This document shows, one piece after another, positions 1 to 6,651 of a DNA stretch of 64,000 bases (position 1 is the first letter of the stretch; each line of letters begins with the position of its first letter). The DNA is from Bifidobacterium breve DSM 20213 = JCM 1192. Lineage in GTDB: Bacteria; Actinomycetota; Actinomycetes; Actinomycetales; Bifidobacteriaceae. A model generated the notes under the pieces. It did not search any database, was not told the origin of the DNA, and saw nothing but the letters and a program-made list of their open reading frames with translations. The stretch covers positions 1,302,001 to 1,366,000 of the forward strand of contig NZ_AP012324.1 of the NCBI RefSeq assembly GCF_001025175.1, written 5' to 3'. A program made the translations under genes and the position numbers.

Positions 1-889
1 TGTCGTAGATCGGGGCCGGACGGACCTCAAGGGTCTCGATGTCGCGGATCAGACCGAAGTTGTTGTAATGCCTATCTGTATTGCGCATGAGGTAGTCGAC
101 CACGAGCCAATCGTCCGTGGCGTCACGAACCGCCCGTTCGTCTGCGCCGAAGCCGACGGCGGCGCGGATCCACTGGTCATGCGAGTTGAGGCCGTTGACG
201 GCCTTGACGGATTGGAGCACCTGCCAGGCGGAGACCAGCTCCTCATGATTGGAGAGCATGTCCGCGCATGTGGACACCAGACGGTTGCCGTTGCGTGCCA
301 GGGAATACCGGACGGCCGGAACGCCCAATCGCATGCAGAGCCTCGAGGCGATGACCTCGTTCATGGGCTCCTGGCCAGTACGGCCCGACTTGACGAGCAG
401 TCTCCTGCCGGTGGCCCTGTCGATCGTCCAGCGTTTGGGAAGATCGCCGCCAGTGGACACGTCGGGGACGTTGAGGCTGATGTCACGGGACGACGAGTAC
501 GAGGTGAGCAGGATCTCGCCCAGCGCCTCGTCGAAGGGATTGTCGAAGAAGTTGACGTCCTTCCATTCGGCCGGGTCGTCCTCGCGTCTGACCCAGTACT
601 GGTCCGACAGGCTCAAACCGTAGGTCCTGTCGAGCAGTTCGTCGGTCGATGCCGCGCCAAGCGATTCGAGCACGCGGCAGATGCCGTCGCGGGTGGAGGG
701 GATGGCGCGGGACCTCCACCATTCGTCGATCCTCTTGGCATACAGCGCGCTCTTGCCGTGCGTGGTGAACTCCAGGGGCAGACGATCATGGTCAAGGACC
801 TCGCCAGAGGAGCACGCGCGACCGGACTCGGGATCGTATTCGAACGCAAGGACCGGATGGTCCCCGCACATGATCAGCTTGCGTGGCAT
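1..889 (-). CDS. HipA-like kinase-fold protein, 3' end outside window
   Basis: An open frame runs leftward from ATG at 889 to the window edge (about 296 codons, no stop inside the window), so the C-terminus is missing. The motif NTDRHYNNFGLIRD near the edge is the catalytic loop signature of HipA-like proteins (N-x-D-R-H-x-x-N-F-G). HipA is a Ser/Thr kinase toxin that usually pairs with a DNA-binding antitoxin encoded just upstream. No HipB-type HTH gene is seen upstream here; the only candidate is a short overlapping ORF. The N-terminal half matches no domain I recognise, so this may be a stand-alone HipA-like protein and not a classic persistence toxin. The family call is firm; toxicity is not shown. 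Confidence 0.75.
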   Translation of the reverse strand, partial: MPRKLIMCGDHPVLAFEYDPESGRACSSGEVLDHDRLPLEFTTHGKSALYAKRIDEWWRSRAIPSTRDGICRVLESLGAASTDELLDRTYGLSLSDQYWVRREDDPAEWKDVNFFDNPFDEALGEILLTSYSSSRDISLNVPDVSTGGDLPKRWTIDRATGRRLLVKSGRTGQEPMNEVIASRLCMRLGVPAVRYSLARNGNRLVSTCADMLSNHEELVSAWQVLQSVKAVNGLNSHDQWIRAAVGFGADERAVRDATDDWLVVDYLMRNTDRHYNNFGLIRDIETLEVRPAPIYD

Positions 890-1043
890 GATTCCGCTCC
901 CTCAAAACTTGGTCTTTAAAGATTCTACAGGCACGAATTACGCGCGAGACGGCGTCCCGTTTCATGACGCGGTGCATGGATATGGACCACTTCCGCAAAT
1001 CGCAAGCCTCGGCGATGATGCCGACAACTGATACGGTAGTCAT
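792..1043 (-). CDS. Possible small protein upstream of the HipA-like gene
   Basis: ATG at 1043 opens an 83-codon frame that overlaps the start of the HipA-like gene by about 98 nt. The first 50 codons give a natural-looking peptide (MTTVSVVGIIAEAC..., then a basic helix with SRVIRACRIFKDQVL). The part overlapping the HipA-like gene turns arginine-rich, as a shadow frame would. The real protein may be a short antitoxin-like partner that has lost its end, or the frame may be spurious. No clear Shine-Dalgarno site precedes it. Confidence 0.3.
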   Translation of the reverse strand: MTTVSVVGIIAEACDLRKWSISMHRVMKRDAVSRVIRACRIFKDQVLRERNHATQADHVRGPSGPCVRIRSRVRSRVLLWRGP

Positions 1044-1074
1044 ATTGGTTTCCCAAAGGTAAAGAGGCATGACC

Positions 1075-1173
1075 ATGGGATTGTTCGACTTCGCTAAGAA
1101 CTCTTTGGGTGACGTGCCGTCCGGCTTCGGCGGTCGGGGCGATATCGCCAACCATCTTTTCAACGACCGATGA
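1075..1173 (+). CDS. Short ORF, 32 codons, unknown
   Basis: The ATG at 1075 lies 7 nt after AAAGAGG, a good spacing for translation; an earlier ATG at 1069 is too close to that site. The peptide is small and glycine-rich (MGLFDFAKNSLG...). I recognise no family. It may be a truncated gene remnant. Confidence 0.3.
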   Translation: MGLFDFAKNSLGDVPSGFGGRGDIANHLFNDR

Positions 1174-1224
1174 AAAGGCTCCGGTTGAAGGCTATGGCAT
1201 GATGACACGAGCGCGGGGACATTT

Positions 1225-1629
1225 ATGACCGAAGGATACTCACATAAAGCGGCACACATCGTTGAGCATATCATTCTCGCAATCGCGCTGATCTGGGCTG
1301 GAGGCTGCACTCTCATATGGATGCAAACGGATATGTCGCATCGCATCGTGAACGCGAAATCCGCTGACGGCACCTGTGAAGTGACCATCAGCGAACTCGG
1401 CTCGCCCATATTCTTCGGCCCAAGCAGCATCACGGTCAAAGTCTCTTGGGACACCGATCCCGGTGTTATCGGTTCCGAGAACGTCACGGAAATCAAAACG
1501 GATCTGCACAACGACGGCAAATCATTAGGCTCGGGCAACTTCACCGTCACCTGGCACGGCAACATCCCGACCGTCACCACCCATGGCGAGGAACAGCCGG
1601 ACCAAAGCTACACATTCAACTGGAAATAA
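1225..1629 (+). CDS. Membrane-anchored extracytoplasmic protein, unknown
   Basis: This 134-residue protein has one hydrophobic segment at about residues 15-35 (IILAIALIWAGGCTLIWM), which is a signal anchor or a lipoprotein-like signal containing a cysteine. A polar, beta-rich domain of roughly 95 residues follows and would lie outside the membrane. No catalytic motif is visible. It ends about 85 bp before the left att repeat, so it lies in the chromosomal flank, not in the ICE. In the uninterrupted chromosome it would be directly upstream of ppi. Function unknown. Confidence 0.55.
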   Translation: MTEGYSHKAAHIVEHIILAIALIWAGGCTLIWMQTDMSHRIVNAKSADGTCEVTISELGSPIFFGPSSITVKVSWDTDPGVIGSENVTEIKTDLHNDGKSLGSGNFTVTWHGNIPTVTTHGEEQPDQSYTFNWK

Positions 1630-1713
1630 CCGCTCCGAACATCATGTCTCTCCCGAGAGTAGTCCTCACAACCGGGCAGGTCCCACAAGGGGCATAGCTC
1701 ATGCACCCACCGT

Positions 1714-1770
1714 CCGGTCTCAAGCCCATGAGACACTTAAGACCATGACTACCGTAATCATGCGCACCTC
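1714..1770 (+). repeat. attL: attL, 57-bp att repeat
   Basis: Identical over 57 bp to 43453-43509. It includes CCGGTCTCAAGCCCATGAG and the ppi start codon (ATG at 1745). To the left is the native chromosomal upstream region of ppi. To the right is ICE DNA whose first codons still resemble ppi (MRTSEGD followed by M) before diverging, as expected when an element carries a copy of the start of its target gene. Confidence 0.93.
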
Positions 1771-2004
1771 CGAAGGTGACATGCGCATGATACTTCTTCT
1801 TTGGGATGTGACATCAGGAAACAGATCACTGAAGATTGTTGAAATTCCAGTCAAAACCACTCCAAGAGCCCTGAACAATCCCGATTCCCCCGAAAGATAG
1901 AATCCCCGCGGCCGAAGGATAGCACCTTATTCAAAATCACCGGCGTAGGCAATTACTCTTTCTTCTAATGGTTTTTCAAGAAGCAGAGAAAGACAAAACA
2001 ACCG

Positions 2005-3348
2005 ATGTCCAACGGAGACAGGAAAAGACGAAAATGGGGATGCGTCGTCGCCTGCAAGGACGCAGATGGAAGGATCGTCTCCTGGCAGGCCCGTTACCAG
2101 AGTCCCGTCAATCCCAGGCAAAGAATCTACCGCCGATTCGGATTGGAATTCCAGACCGAGGCGTACCGCTGGCTCGACGAGGAGCACGCGCTCGTCATCG
2201 ACCATAAAAAGGGAATCCGCAAGTGGACGCACCCGTCGGCGAGGACGATGCACGGCAGGGTCCTGTTCTCCTCATACGCGACACGTTTCGTCGCCGACCT
2301 GCGGAAGAAGGACGGATCGGAGCTGAGCGGCAGAAGCAAGCGGATCCAGAAGGCGGCGTTGGACAAACTGCTCCCCTGGTTCGGCGAGACGCCCATGTGC
2401 GACATCACGGAGGAATTCGTCAACGAATGGTATGCGAAGGCGTGCGACGAGGTGCGTCCCTCCGCGCTTGAGCACGCGGTCTGGCTGCTCAAGCGCGTGA
2501 TGAGGGCCGCGACCGAGCGGCAACCGGACGGAGGTCCGCCGCTGCTGCCCTCGAATCCATGCAACCTCGTCACGAGGAAGAGACCGTCCAAAAGACGCGA
2601 GCAGGCGCCGATGACCAGGCAGGAGATCGACACGCTGGTCGAGGGCTTCCCGGAATACTACCGCCTGTCGATCCATCTCGCGCTGCTGGTGGGCGGGCTG
2701 CGCATCGGAGAGGTCTGCGGACTGCAACTCAGGGACATCGACCTCGACCACAGGCTGCTGTACGTGCGGCATTCCGTGACGCAGGGTCCGGACGATCTGG
2801 GCGAATACCGGCTCGACGAGACGAAGACCCCGGAAAGCCACCGAGTCGTACCCATCCCCGCACCGGTCTGCCGTCTCATCAGGGAACATATCGACAGGTT
2901 CTGTCCCGACAGGGATCCCGACACGATGCTCTTCCACGCGATCAGGCACCCGGAACGGGTCCTGAACCCGACGACGATCCAACGGCAGTTCCGCACCGCG
3001 AGGAAAAGAATCAACCGCGAGGACGTGACGTTCCACTCCCTGCGCGCGACGCACGCGACGATGTTCATGATCCAGGGCGGCACGCTGCGCGAGACCATGG
3101 ACGAGCTCGGCCATGTGGACGTCGACGTGGCCGTCCGATGCTACCAACGCGTGGTGCCGAGACACAGGCGCGACGTCGCCGAGAGGCTGGCGCTCGAATA
3201 CCTCCCCGCCGAGGACCCGGCCGGCATCAAGGCGCAGATAACCCAGAAGGAGGAGGAAATCGACCAGCTGCGGCAGACCGTCGCCGGACTCCGGAGAAGA
3301 CTGGAAGAGCTCGAAGACGACGGAAGGGAACGGAACCAGGCCGGATAG
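2005..3348 (+). CDS. int: Tyrosine recombinase (ICE integrase)
   Basis: A 447-residue phage-type integrase that would catalyse integration into, and excision from, ppi. The catalytic set is visible: Arg in RIGEVCGLQLRDIDL (near residue 233), Lys in the DETKTPESHRVVPIP beta-hairpin, HSLRATHAT (near 343), the LGH box in DELGHVDVDVAVR, and the nucleophile Tyr in CYQRVV (near 380). The N-terminal part (to about 170) has the arm-type and core-binding layout of Xer/lambda-like integrases of actinobacterial elements. A short coiled coil ends the protein (KEEEIDQLRQTVAGLRRRLE). The ATG at 2005 has no strong Shine-Dalgarno site. It reads away from attL. Convergent to it, across repeats and a hairpin, is the Fic module. 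Confidence 0.95.
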   Translation: MSNGDRKRRKWGCVVACKDADGRIVSWQARYQSPVNPRQRIYRRFGLEFQTEAYRWLDEEHALVIDHKKGIRKWTHPSARTMHGRVLFSSYATRFVADLRKKDGSELSGRSKRIQKAALDKLLPWFGETPMCDITEEFVNEWYAKACDEVRPSALEHAVWLLKRVMRAATERQPDGGPPLLPSNPCNLVTRKRPSKRREQAPMTRQEIDTLVEGFPEYYRLSIHLALLVGGLRIGEVCGLQLRDIDLDHRLLYVRHSVTQGPDDLGEYRLDETKTPESHRVVPIPAPVCRLIREHIDRFCPDRDPDTMLFHAIRHPERVLNPTTIQRQFRTARKRINREDVTFHSLRATHATMFMIQGGTLRETMDELGHVDVDVAVRCYQRVVPRHRRDVAERLALEYLPAEDPAGIKAQITQKEEEIDQLRQTVAGLRRRLEELEDDGRERNQAG

Positions 3349-3357
3349 GCATACCCA

Positions 3358-3406
3358 CAAAACCGAAAAACCGAAATATTGAAAAACCGAAACCGGTAAA
3401 GACCGG
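3358..3406 (+). repeat. 8-bp tandem repeat array near int (parS-like)
   Basis: Directly after the integrase stop, about six head-to-tail copies of an 8-bp unit close to AAACCGAA or ATACCGAA are seen (phase: aaaccgaa, aaaccgaa, atattgaa, aaaccgaa). The same unit recurs at 3512-3570, upstream of parA (39036-39112) and inside the ribbon-helix-helix gene (38227-38296). The array resembles operator/centromere repeats bound by RHH partition proteins. Confidence 0.7.
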
Positions 3407-3428
3407 CATCAAACGGAACAAGCCCGCA

Positions 3429-3469
3429 CGTCTAAGTGTTGCGGCATCTGCCACCGCAACACTTAGACG
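3429..3469. promoter_or_regulatory. 16-bp-arm inverted repeat between int and fic
   Basis: CGTCTAAGTGTTGCGG (3429-3444) and its exact reverse complement (3454-3469) flank a 9-nt loop. No T-run follows, so it does not look like a classic terminator. The arm contains ACACTTAGAC, one base short of ACACTTAAGAC in the att core. It could be a recombinase or excisionase site, or a convergent-transcript insulator. Confidence 0.6.
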
Positions 3470-3511
3470 CGTGAGGCAACCCACGGCTGGCCGCGAGCCA
3501 ATGCCCTCACC

Positions 3512-3570
3512 CGACCGGATACCGGAAACGGTGAATACCGAAAAAACGAAATACCGAAAACCAGATACCA
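3512..3570 (+). repeat. Second 8-bp repeat array in int-fic gap
   Basis: Around seven imperfect copies of the ATACCGAA-type octamer lie in the same orientation as the 3358-3406 array, about 105 bp downstream of it. Together the two arrays and the hairpin fill the 255-bp gap between int and fic. Confidence 0.65.
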
Positions 3571-3603
3571 AGGTAATGGATCCTGGTCCGACGCATCCGA
3601 AAG

Positions 3604-4374
3604 TCATCTTGCCTTGTGCCCGCGTTCCGGCTTTCCTTGCCCTGGGGAGACGACGGTGCGTTGGTAGGAGTAATGCTCGTACACGTGACGGCGCTGCGCG
3701 AGAGACATGTCGTATGCCGTGTTCGCCGGTTGCGCATATTCACCAAGATGGGCCAGGTCATTCGACATGGTCAACGGTTCGGACAACGGCTTGACGATTC
3801 TCCTGAACATATCCTCGAGAGGACGCAGGTCGTTTCGTTGCATCCCCGCGATCGAGGCTTGATCGTTCGTCCTTTTGTCGATGAGTCCCCAGTCGAAATG
3901 CCAGCCGGCCTCGCGCGCGATGATCTCCCAGAAAATGCGTTGCGTCCGTCCGTTGCCCTCACGGAACGGGTGAAGGATGTTGAAGTTGTTGTAGCTGACG
4001 CTCAGACGCTTTACGAATTCGTCATGGCCGAGACCTTTGAGAAGATCGTCGGCGCGAAGCACCTCCTCGGAGTAGTGCACCCCTATGCTGAACAGCTCCA
4101 ATGGCTGGAAGGGAAGCCCCTCGCCCTTGCCCATGTCGATGGTTCGCACCTCCCCCGCCCAGTCGTACACGTCCCGGAAGAGGAACCGGTGTATGCGGCG
4201 AAGCTGTTCCAGCGTCCCTTCCGCAGGAGGGAGGTTCTCTCTCAGAATGGCGGCGCGGGCGGAGCAGAGATCGTTCTCCGCAGCCGCCAACGCATCCTCG
4301 TCCGTGACGCCCACAAGGTTCCGCAGCACGTTCGTTCCCGGAATCAGGTAGGGGTCGAAGACACGCGCCATCAT
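3604..4374 (-). CDS. fic: Fic-domain AMP-transferase-type toxin
   Basis: The protein (256 residues from ATG 4374) has the full Fic active-site motif HPFREGNGRTQR near residue 135: catalytic His, acidic Glu for Mg2+ and the anion-binding GNGR. Fic enzymes usually transfer AMP from ATP to a hydroxyl of a target protein; known small class I Fic toxins modify DNA gyrase and topoisomerase IV. The flap region with RDVYDWAGEVRTIDM is typical. The gene follows a short gene with the antitoxin inhibitory motif and overlaps its stop (TGATG), so translation is probably coupled. A GTG at 4377 is an alternative start. About 70 C-terminal residues after the Fic core have no recognised domain. Confidence 0.92.
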   Translation of the reverse strand: MMARVFDPYLIPGTNVLRNLVGVTDEDALAAAENDLCSARAAILRENLPPAEGTLEQLRRIHRFLFRDVYDWAGEVRTIDMGKGEGLPFQPLELFSIGVHYSEEVLRADDLLKGLGHDEFVKRLSVSYNNFNILHPFREGNGRTQRIFWEIIAREAGWHFDWGLIDKRTNDQASIAGMQRNDLRPLEDMFRRIVKPLSEPLTMSNDLAHLGEYAQPANTAYDMSLAQRRHVYEHYSYQRTVVSPGQGKPERGHKAR

Positions 4375-4565
4375 CACTCCAGTCCGTAACGGCGACGGGT
4401 GCGGGCAAGAAGTTCGGTGCCATCGATTGTTCCCCGCGCATATTCTCCGGCATCGCGCATGAAGGCCCTCGTCACGTCGCCGCCTTCCAACCGCACGGAC
4501 TGCACCGACAGCCCGACATTCTCCGTGCGGCGGCGCATCTCGGATTTAGATATCGTTCCGAACAT
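4374..4565 (-). CDS. Fic antitoxin (VbhA/FicA-like)
   Basis: A 63-residue protein encoded immediately before the Fic gene, with overlapping stop and start. It contains SVRLEG, which fits the inhibitory motif [S/T]xxx[E/D][G/N] of class I Fic antitoxins. The motif's Glu points into the Fic active site and blocks productive ATP binding. The rest is helical, ending with RTRRRYGLE, and the size fits VbhA/FicA. It would neutralise the downstream toxin as a tight complex and help hold the ICE in the host. Confidence 0.85.
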   Translation of the reverse strand: MFGTISKSEMRRRTENVGLSVQSVRLEGGDVTRAFMRDAGEYARGTIDGTELLARTRRRYGLE

Positions 4566-4651
4566 CGTGCCTCCCTTTCTTCTTAAATCCTAGCAAAACC
4601 GACAGCCCTTAGACAGAGCCGCGCCTGATTCCGCCCCTCACGCATGTCGTG

Positions 4652-5089
4652 TCAGGCGTCATGCCGTTCGTTCCGGTCCGCGTCAAGGGCCATAGCCACC
4701 TCTTCCGATACCGGCATGTACATCGTCGTTCCGCCGGAGAACTGCACGGCGGTCCGTTTCGCAGCGCGGTGTTCGGCCCTGGTGGGCCGTTCGAGAATCC
4801 ACTCGGCGAACGCGCGGATGATGATGGAGGCGACGATCACGCCGATGGATCCCAAGAAGCACGGGATGAAGTCCGGCTTGGCGTGATCGGTCCAGAACCA
4901 GGCGATCAGCGCGAGGATCAGCGCCAGGCCGCCCGACAGGGCGGCGAGCTTGTGGAATACGAGGGCGATCGTGCGGATGGGATGCGTGACCAGTCCCACC
5001 GCCAGCGCGACGACGACGAGCAGCATGATGAAGCCGGCGGCGATGATGGCGACACCCAGGTATATCGCGAGCATGTAGAGTCCGAACAT
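4652..5089 (-). CDS. Small multi-span membrane protein, unknown
   Basis: This 145-residue protein has a hydrophobic N-terminal two-thirds that can form three or four membrane helices (YMLAIYLGVAIIAAGFIMLL; FHKLAALSGGLALILALIAWF; FIPCFLGSIGVIVASIII). A charged cytoplasmic-type tail follows. No family motif is recognised. It follows the XRE regulator gene on the same strand with a 21-bp gap, so the two are likely co-transcribed. Function unknown. Confidence 0.6.
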   Translation of the reverse strand: MFGLYMLAIYLGVAIIAAGFIMLLVVVALAVGLVTHPIRTIALVFHKLAALSGGLALILALIAWFWTDHAKPDFIPCFLGSIGVIVASIIIRAFAEWILERPTRAEHRAAKRTAVQFSGGTTMYMPVSEEVAMALDADRNERHDA

Positions 5090-5110
5090 GATCGGTCTTC
5101 CTTCCCTCTC

Positions 5111-5524
5111 CTATTTCGTTTCTTCGGGCATGTAGGTGTAGGTGATGGCGACGCCCTCCGCTTCGAGCAGCACGGCGGCCTCGCGTACGGCGGCGGCGTG
5201 CCGTTTCACGGATGACTCAGACTTGATCCAGTCGGGCATGTCGTCGGGCAGGTCGGAGACGCGCGAGAACGAGAGCGTGACCCTCGTCTCTCCCCTGTGC
5301 CGTTCCACGATGGCCGCGACGGCGCGCCTGTGTTCGGCGAGATAGTGTTCGAGCATCTCCCGCATCCTATCCGAAGGTTGGATCCGGTATTTCTCCGACT
5401 CGTATTTCTTGACCATGTCCACGGTGAGGTTCGCGAGCACGGCCACGTCGTGCTGGGTCATGCCGATGCGTTCGCGCGTCGCGCGCATCCACGCCTTGGC
5501 CTCGCTCCAATCCTCTTCTGCCAT
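5111..5524 (-). CDS. XRE-type helix-turn-helix regulator
   Basis: The 137-residue protein begins with a helix-turn-helix (RERIGMTQHDVAVLANLT, with VDMVKKYESEKYRI as recognition and following helices), typical of Cro/C1-type DNA binding. The C-terminal half is a mixed domain of unknown role. It is preceded by a good Shine-Dalgarno site (AGGAGGGATC) and by a nested inverted repeat at 5548-5616 that could be its own operator. The likely role is control of the small leftward gene pair it starts. Confidence 0.7.
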   Translation of the reverse strand: MAEEDWSEAKAWMRATRERIGMTQHDVAVLANLTVDMVKKYESEKYRIQPSDRMREMLEHYLAEHRRAVAAIVERHRGETRVTLSFSRVSDLPDDMPDWIKSESSVKRHAAAVREAAVLLEAEGVAITYTYMPEETK

Positions 5525-5547
5525 GATCCCTCCTGGATATAAGAAAC

Positions 5548-5616
5548 CCGGGTCCGCCTACGCGAACCGTGATTATACCTTTAGTATAATCGAGGTTTTA
5601 GGCAGGGCGGACCCGG
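5548..5616 (-). promoter_or_regulatory. Nested inverted repeats upstream of the XRE gene
   Basis: The outer arms are CCGGGTCCGCC (5548-5558) and its complement GGCGGACCCGG (5606-5616). The inner arms are GATTATAC (5571-5578) and GTATAATC (5584-5591). The inner palindrome includes a TATAAT-like -10 element on both strands, so it could combine promoter and operator for the XRE gene. Confidence 0.5.
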
Positions 5617-5661
5617 TGTTTTCCTCGGCACGGCACTCTGACTTGCCCGCGCCGAGTTGCT

Positions 5662-6294
5662 TCACTCGGTCTGGGCCGGCGACGGATCGACATCGGCGGC
5701 GGTCTTGCGCTGCTGGTCGAGCATCTGCTGCTGGATCAGAACGCTGTTGGTCTGTGCCGTGTACTGCTTCTGGGCCATGTCCATGCTTTCCTGATGGCGC
5801 AGTCCCTCGACGTCGGCGAAGACGAGCTGCTGGATGTTCTGCGCGAGCTGCATGAGCTTGTCCTTCTCGAGGATGGACACCTTGACGCTGTTCCTGCCGC
5901 CGGCCTGGTTGACGAAGTCGAGCTGCGCGCTCATCGTGTTCGCCAGGTTCACGGCCGCGAGCAGGAGGAACAGGATCCCCACAAGCGCGCTGCTCGAAAG
6001 GAACGAGAGTCCGGCGACGAGGAAGACGGCGCCCCAGACGAAGCTACCGAGGTTGAACTTCGTGTTCGTGTCCACGGACGCGATGTTGCGCAGCGGGATC
6101 GTCTGCGTGGACGAGCCGAGCGGGATCACGCCCAGCAAGGTGTTCGGGCTCTTGTACATTACGCGCATGTCGCTCGCGGCGACACTGGTCCTGAGCCAGA
6201 ACAGGACCACGGACGGGCTGAACCGGTCGCCGATGACGTCGGTCTCCCCCGTCGCGTAGGTGAATTCTGTCATGGTCTGCTGTGTTTCGGCCAT
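5662..6294 (-). CDS. Membrane protein, unknown, PH-like N-terminal part
   Basis: The chosen ATG (6294) follows AAGGAGAG and gives 210 residues; the open frame continues further upstream without support. Residues about 1-75 are soluble and carry a pattern seen in small PH-like membrane proteins (TPNTLLGVIPLG-type, here SPNTLLGVIPLGSSTQTIPL). Two membrane helices follow (FVWGAVFLVAGLSFLSSS; LVGILFLLLAAVNLAN), then a helical region rich in Gln. The first residues (MAETQQTMTEFTYATGE) are nearly repeated at the start of the 37-residue ORF at 6538-6651. Function unknown. Confidence 0.6.
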   Translation of the reverse strand: MAETQQTMTEFTYATGETDVIGDRFSPSVVLFWLRTSVAASDMRVMYKSPNTLLGVIPLGSSTQTIPLRNIASVDTNTKFNLGSFVWGAVFLVAGLSFLSSSALVGILFLLLAAVNLANTMSAQLDFVNQAGGRNSVKVSILEKDKLMQLAQNIQQLVFADVEGLRHQESMDMAQKQYTAQTNSVLIQQQMLDQQRKTAADVDPSPAQTE

Positions 6295-6335
6295 TGTCCG
6301 TTCTCTCCTTGTTTTTCTGTGTTGTTGGTTGGTTT

Positions 6336-6521
6336 CTACTCGTCGGTTGACGGGAAGTTTGCGTGTCCGCCCAGTTTGAGGGCTTGTTCGATGCGGCGCA
6401 GCCGTAGGTCGAGTTCGTTCTGGCGTCGTGCGATAGCGAGGGTGATGCGCATGGTGCATGCGTGGTCGAGCATCGGATCGTCCGGACGCTGGCCCGTGGT
6501 TTCGGATTTGTCCTCGTTCAT
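6336..6521 (-). CDS. Small helical protein, 61 residues, unknown
   Basis: A GAAAGG-type ribosome site lies ahead of ATG 6521. The peptide has a central amphipathic helix (ARRQNELDLRLRRIEQALKL) and acidic ends. It sits between topB and the membrane protein at 5662-6294 on the same strand, probably in one transcript. No family recognised. Confidence 0.45.
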   Translation of the reverse strand: MNEDKSETTGQRPDDPMLDHACTMRITLAIARRQNELDLRLRRIEQALKLGGHANFPSTDE

Positions 6522-6537
6522 GGGACTGTCGGCCTTT

Positions 6538-6651
6538 CTATGGGTGGGATGGTTCCACGAGCGTGAGTTCGGTGATGAGCCGGTTGACGGCGATGCCGGC
6601 CTCCCCCGTCGCGCAGGTGGATTCTGTCATGGTCTGCTGTGATTCGGTCAT
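6538..6651 (-). CDS. 37-residue ORF coupled to topB
   Basis: The start codon overlaps the topB stop (ATGA at 6648-6651), and AAGGAAAAGG lies just ahead. The first 17 codons (MTESQQTMTESTCATGE) nearly duplicate the start of the 210-residue membrane protein downstream, after which the sequences diverge. It is either a truncated paralogue or a short peptide in its own right. Confidence 0.4.
   Translation of the reverse strand: MTESQQTMTESTCATGEAGIAVNRLITELTLVEPSHP

Noticed and set aside
1..1713. Extension of the ICE to the left of attL
   Set aside because: The att repeats put this outside; no second att copy or mobility gene is seen in it, though the HipA-like gene could belong to another element beyond the window.
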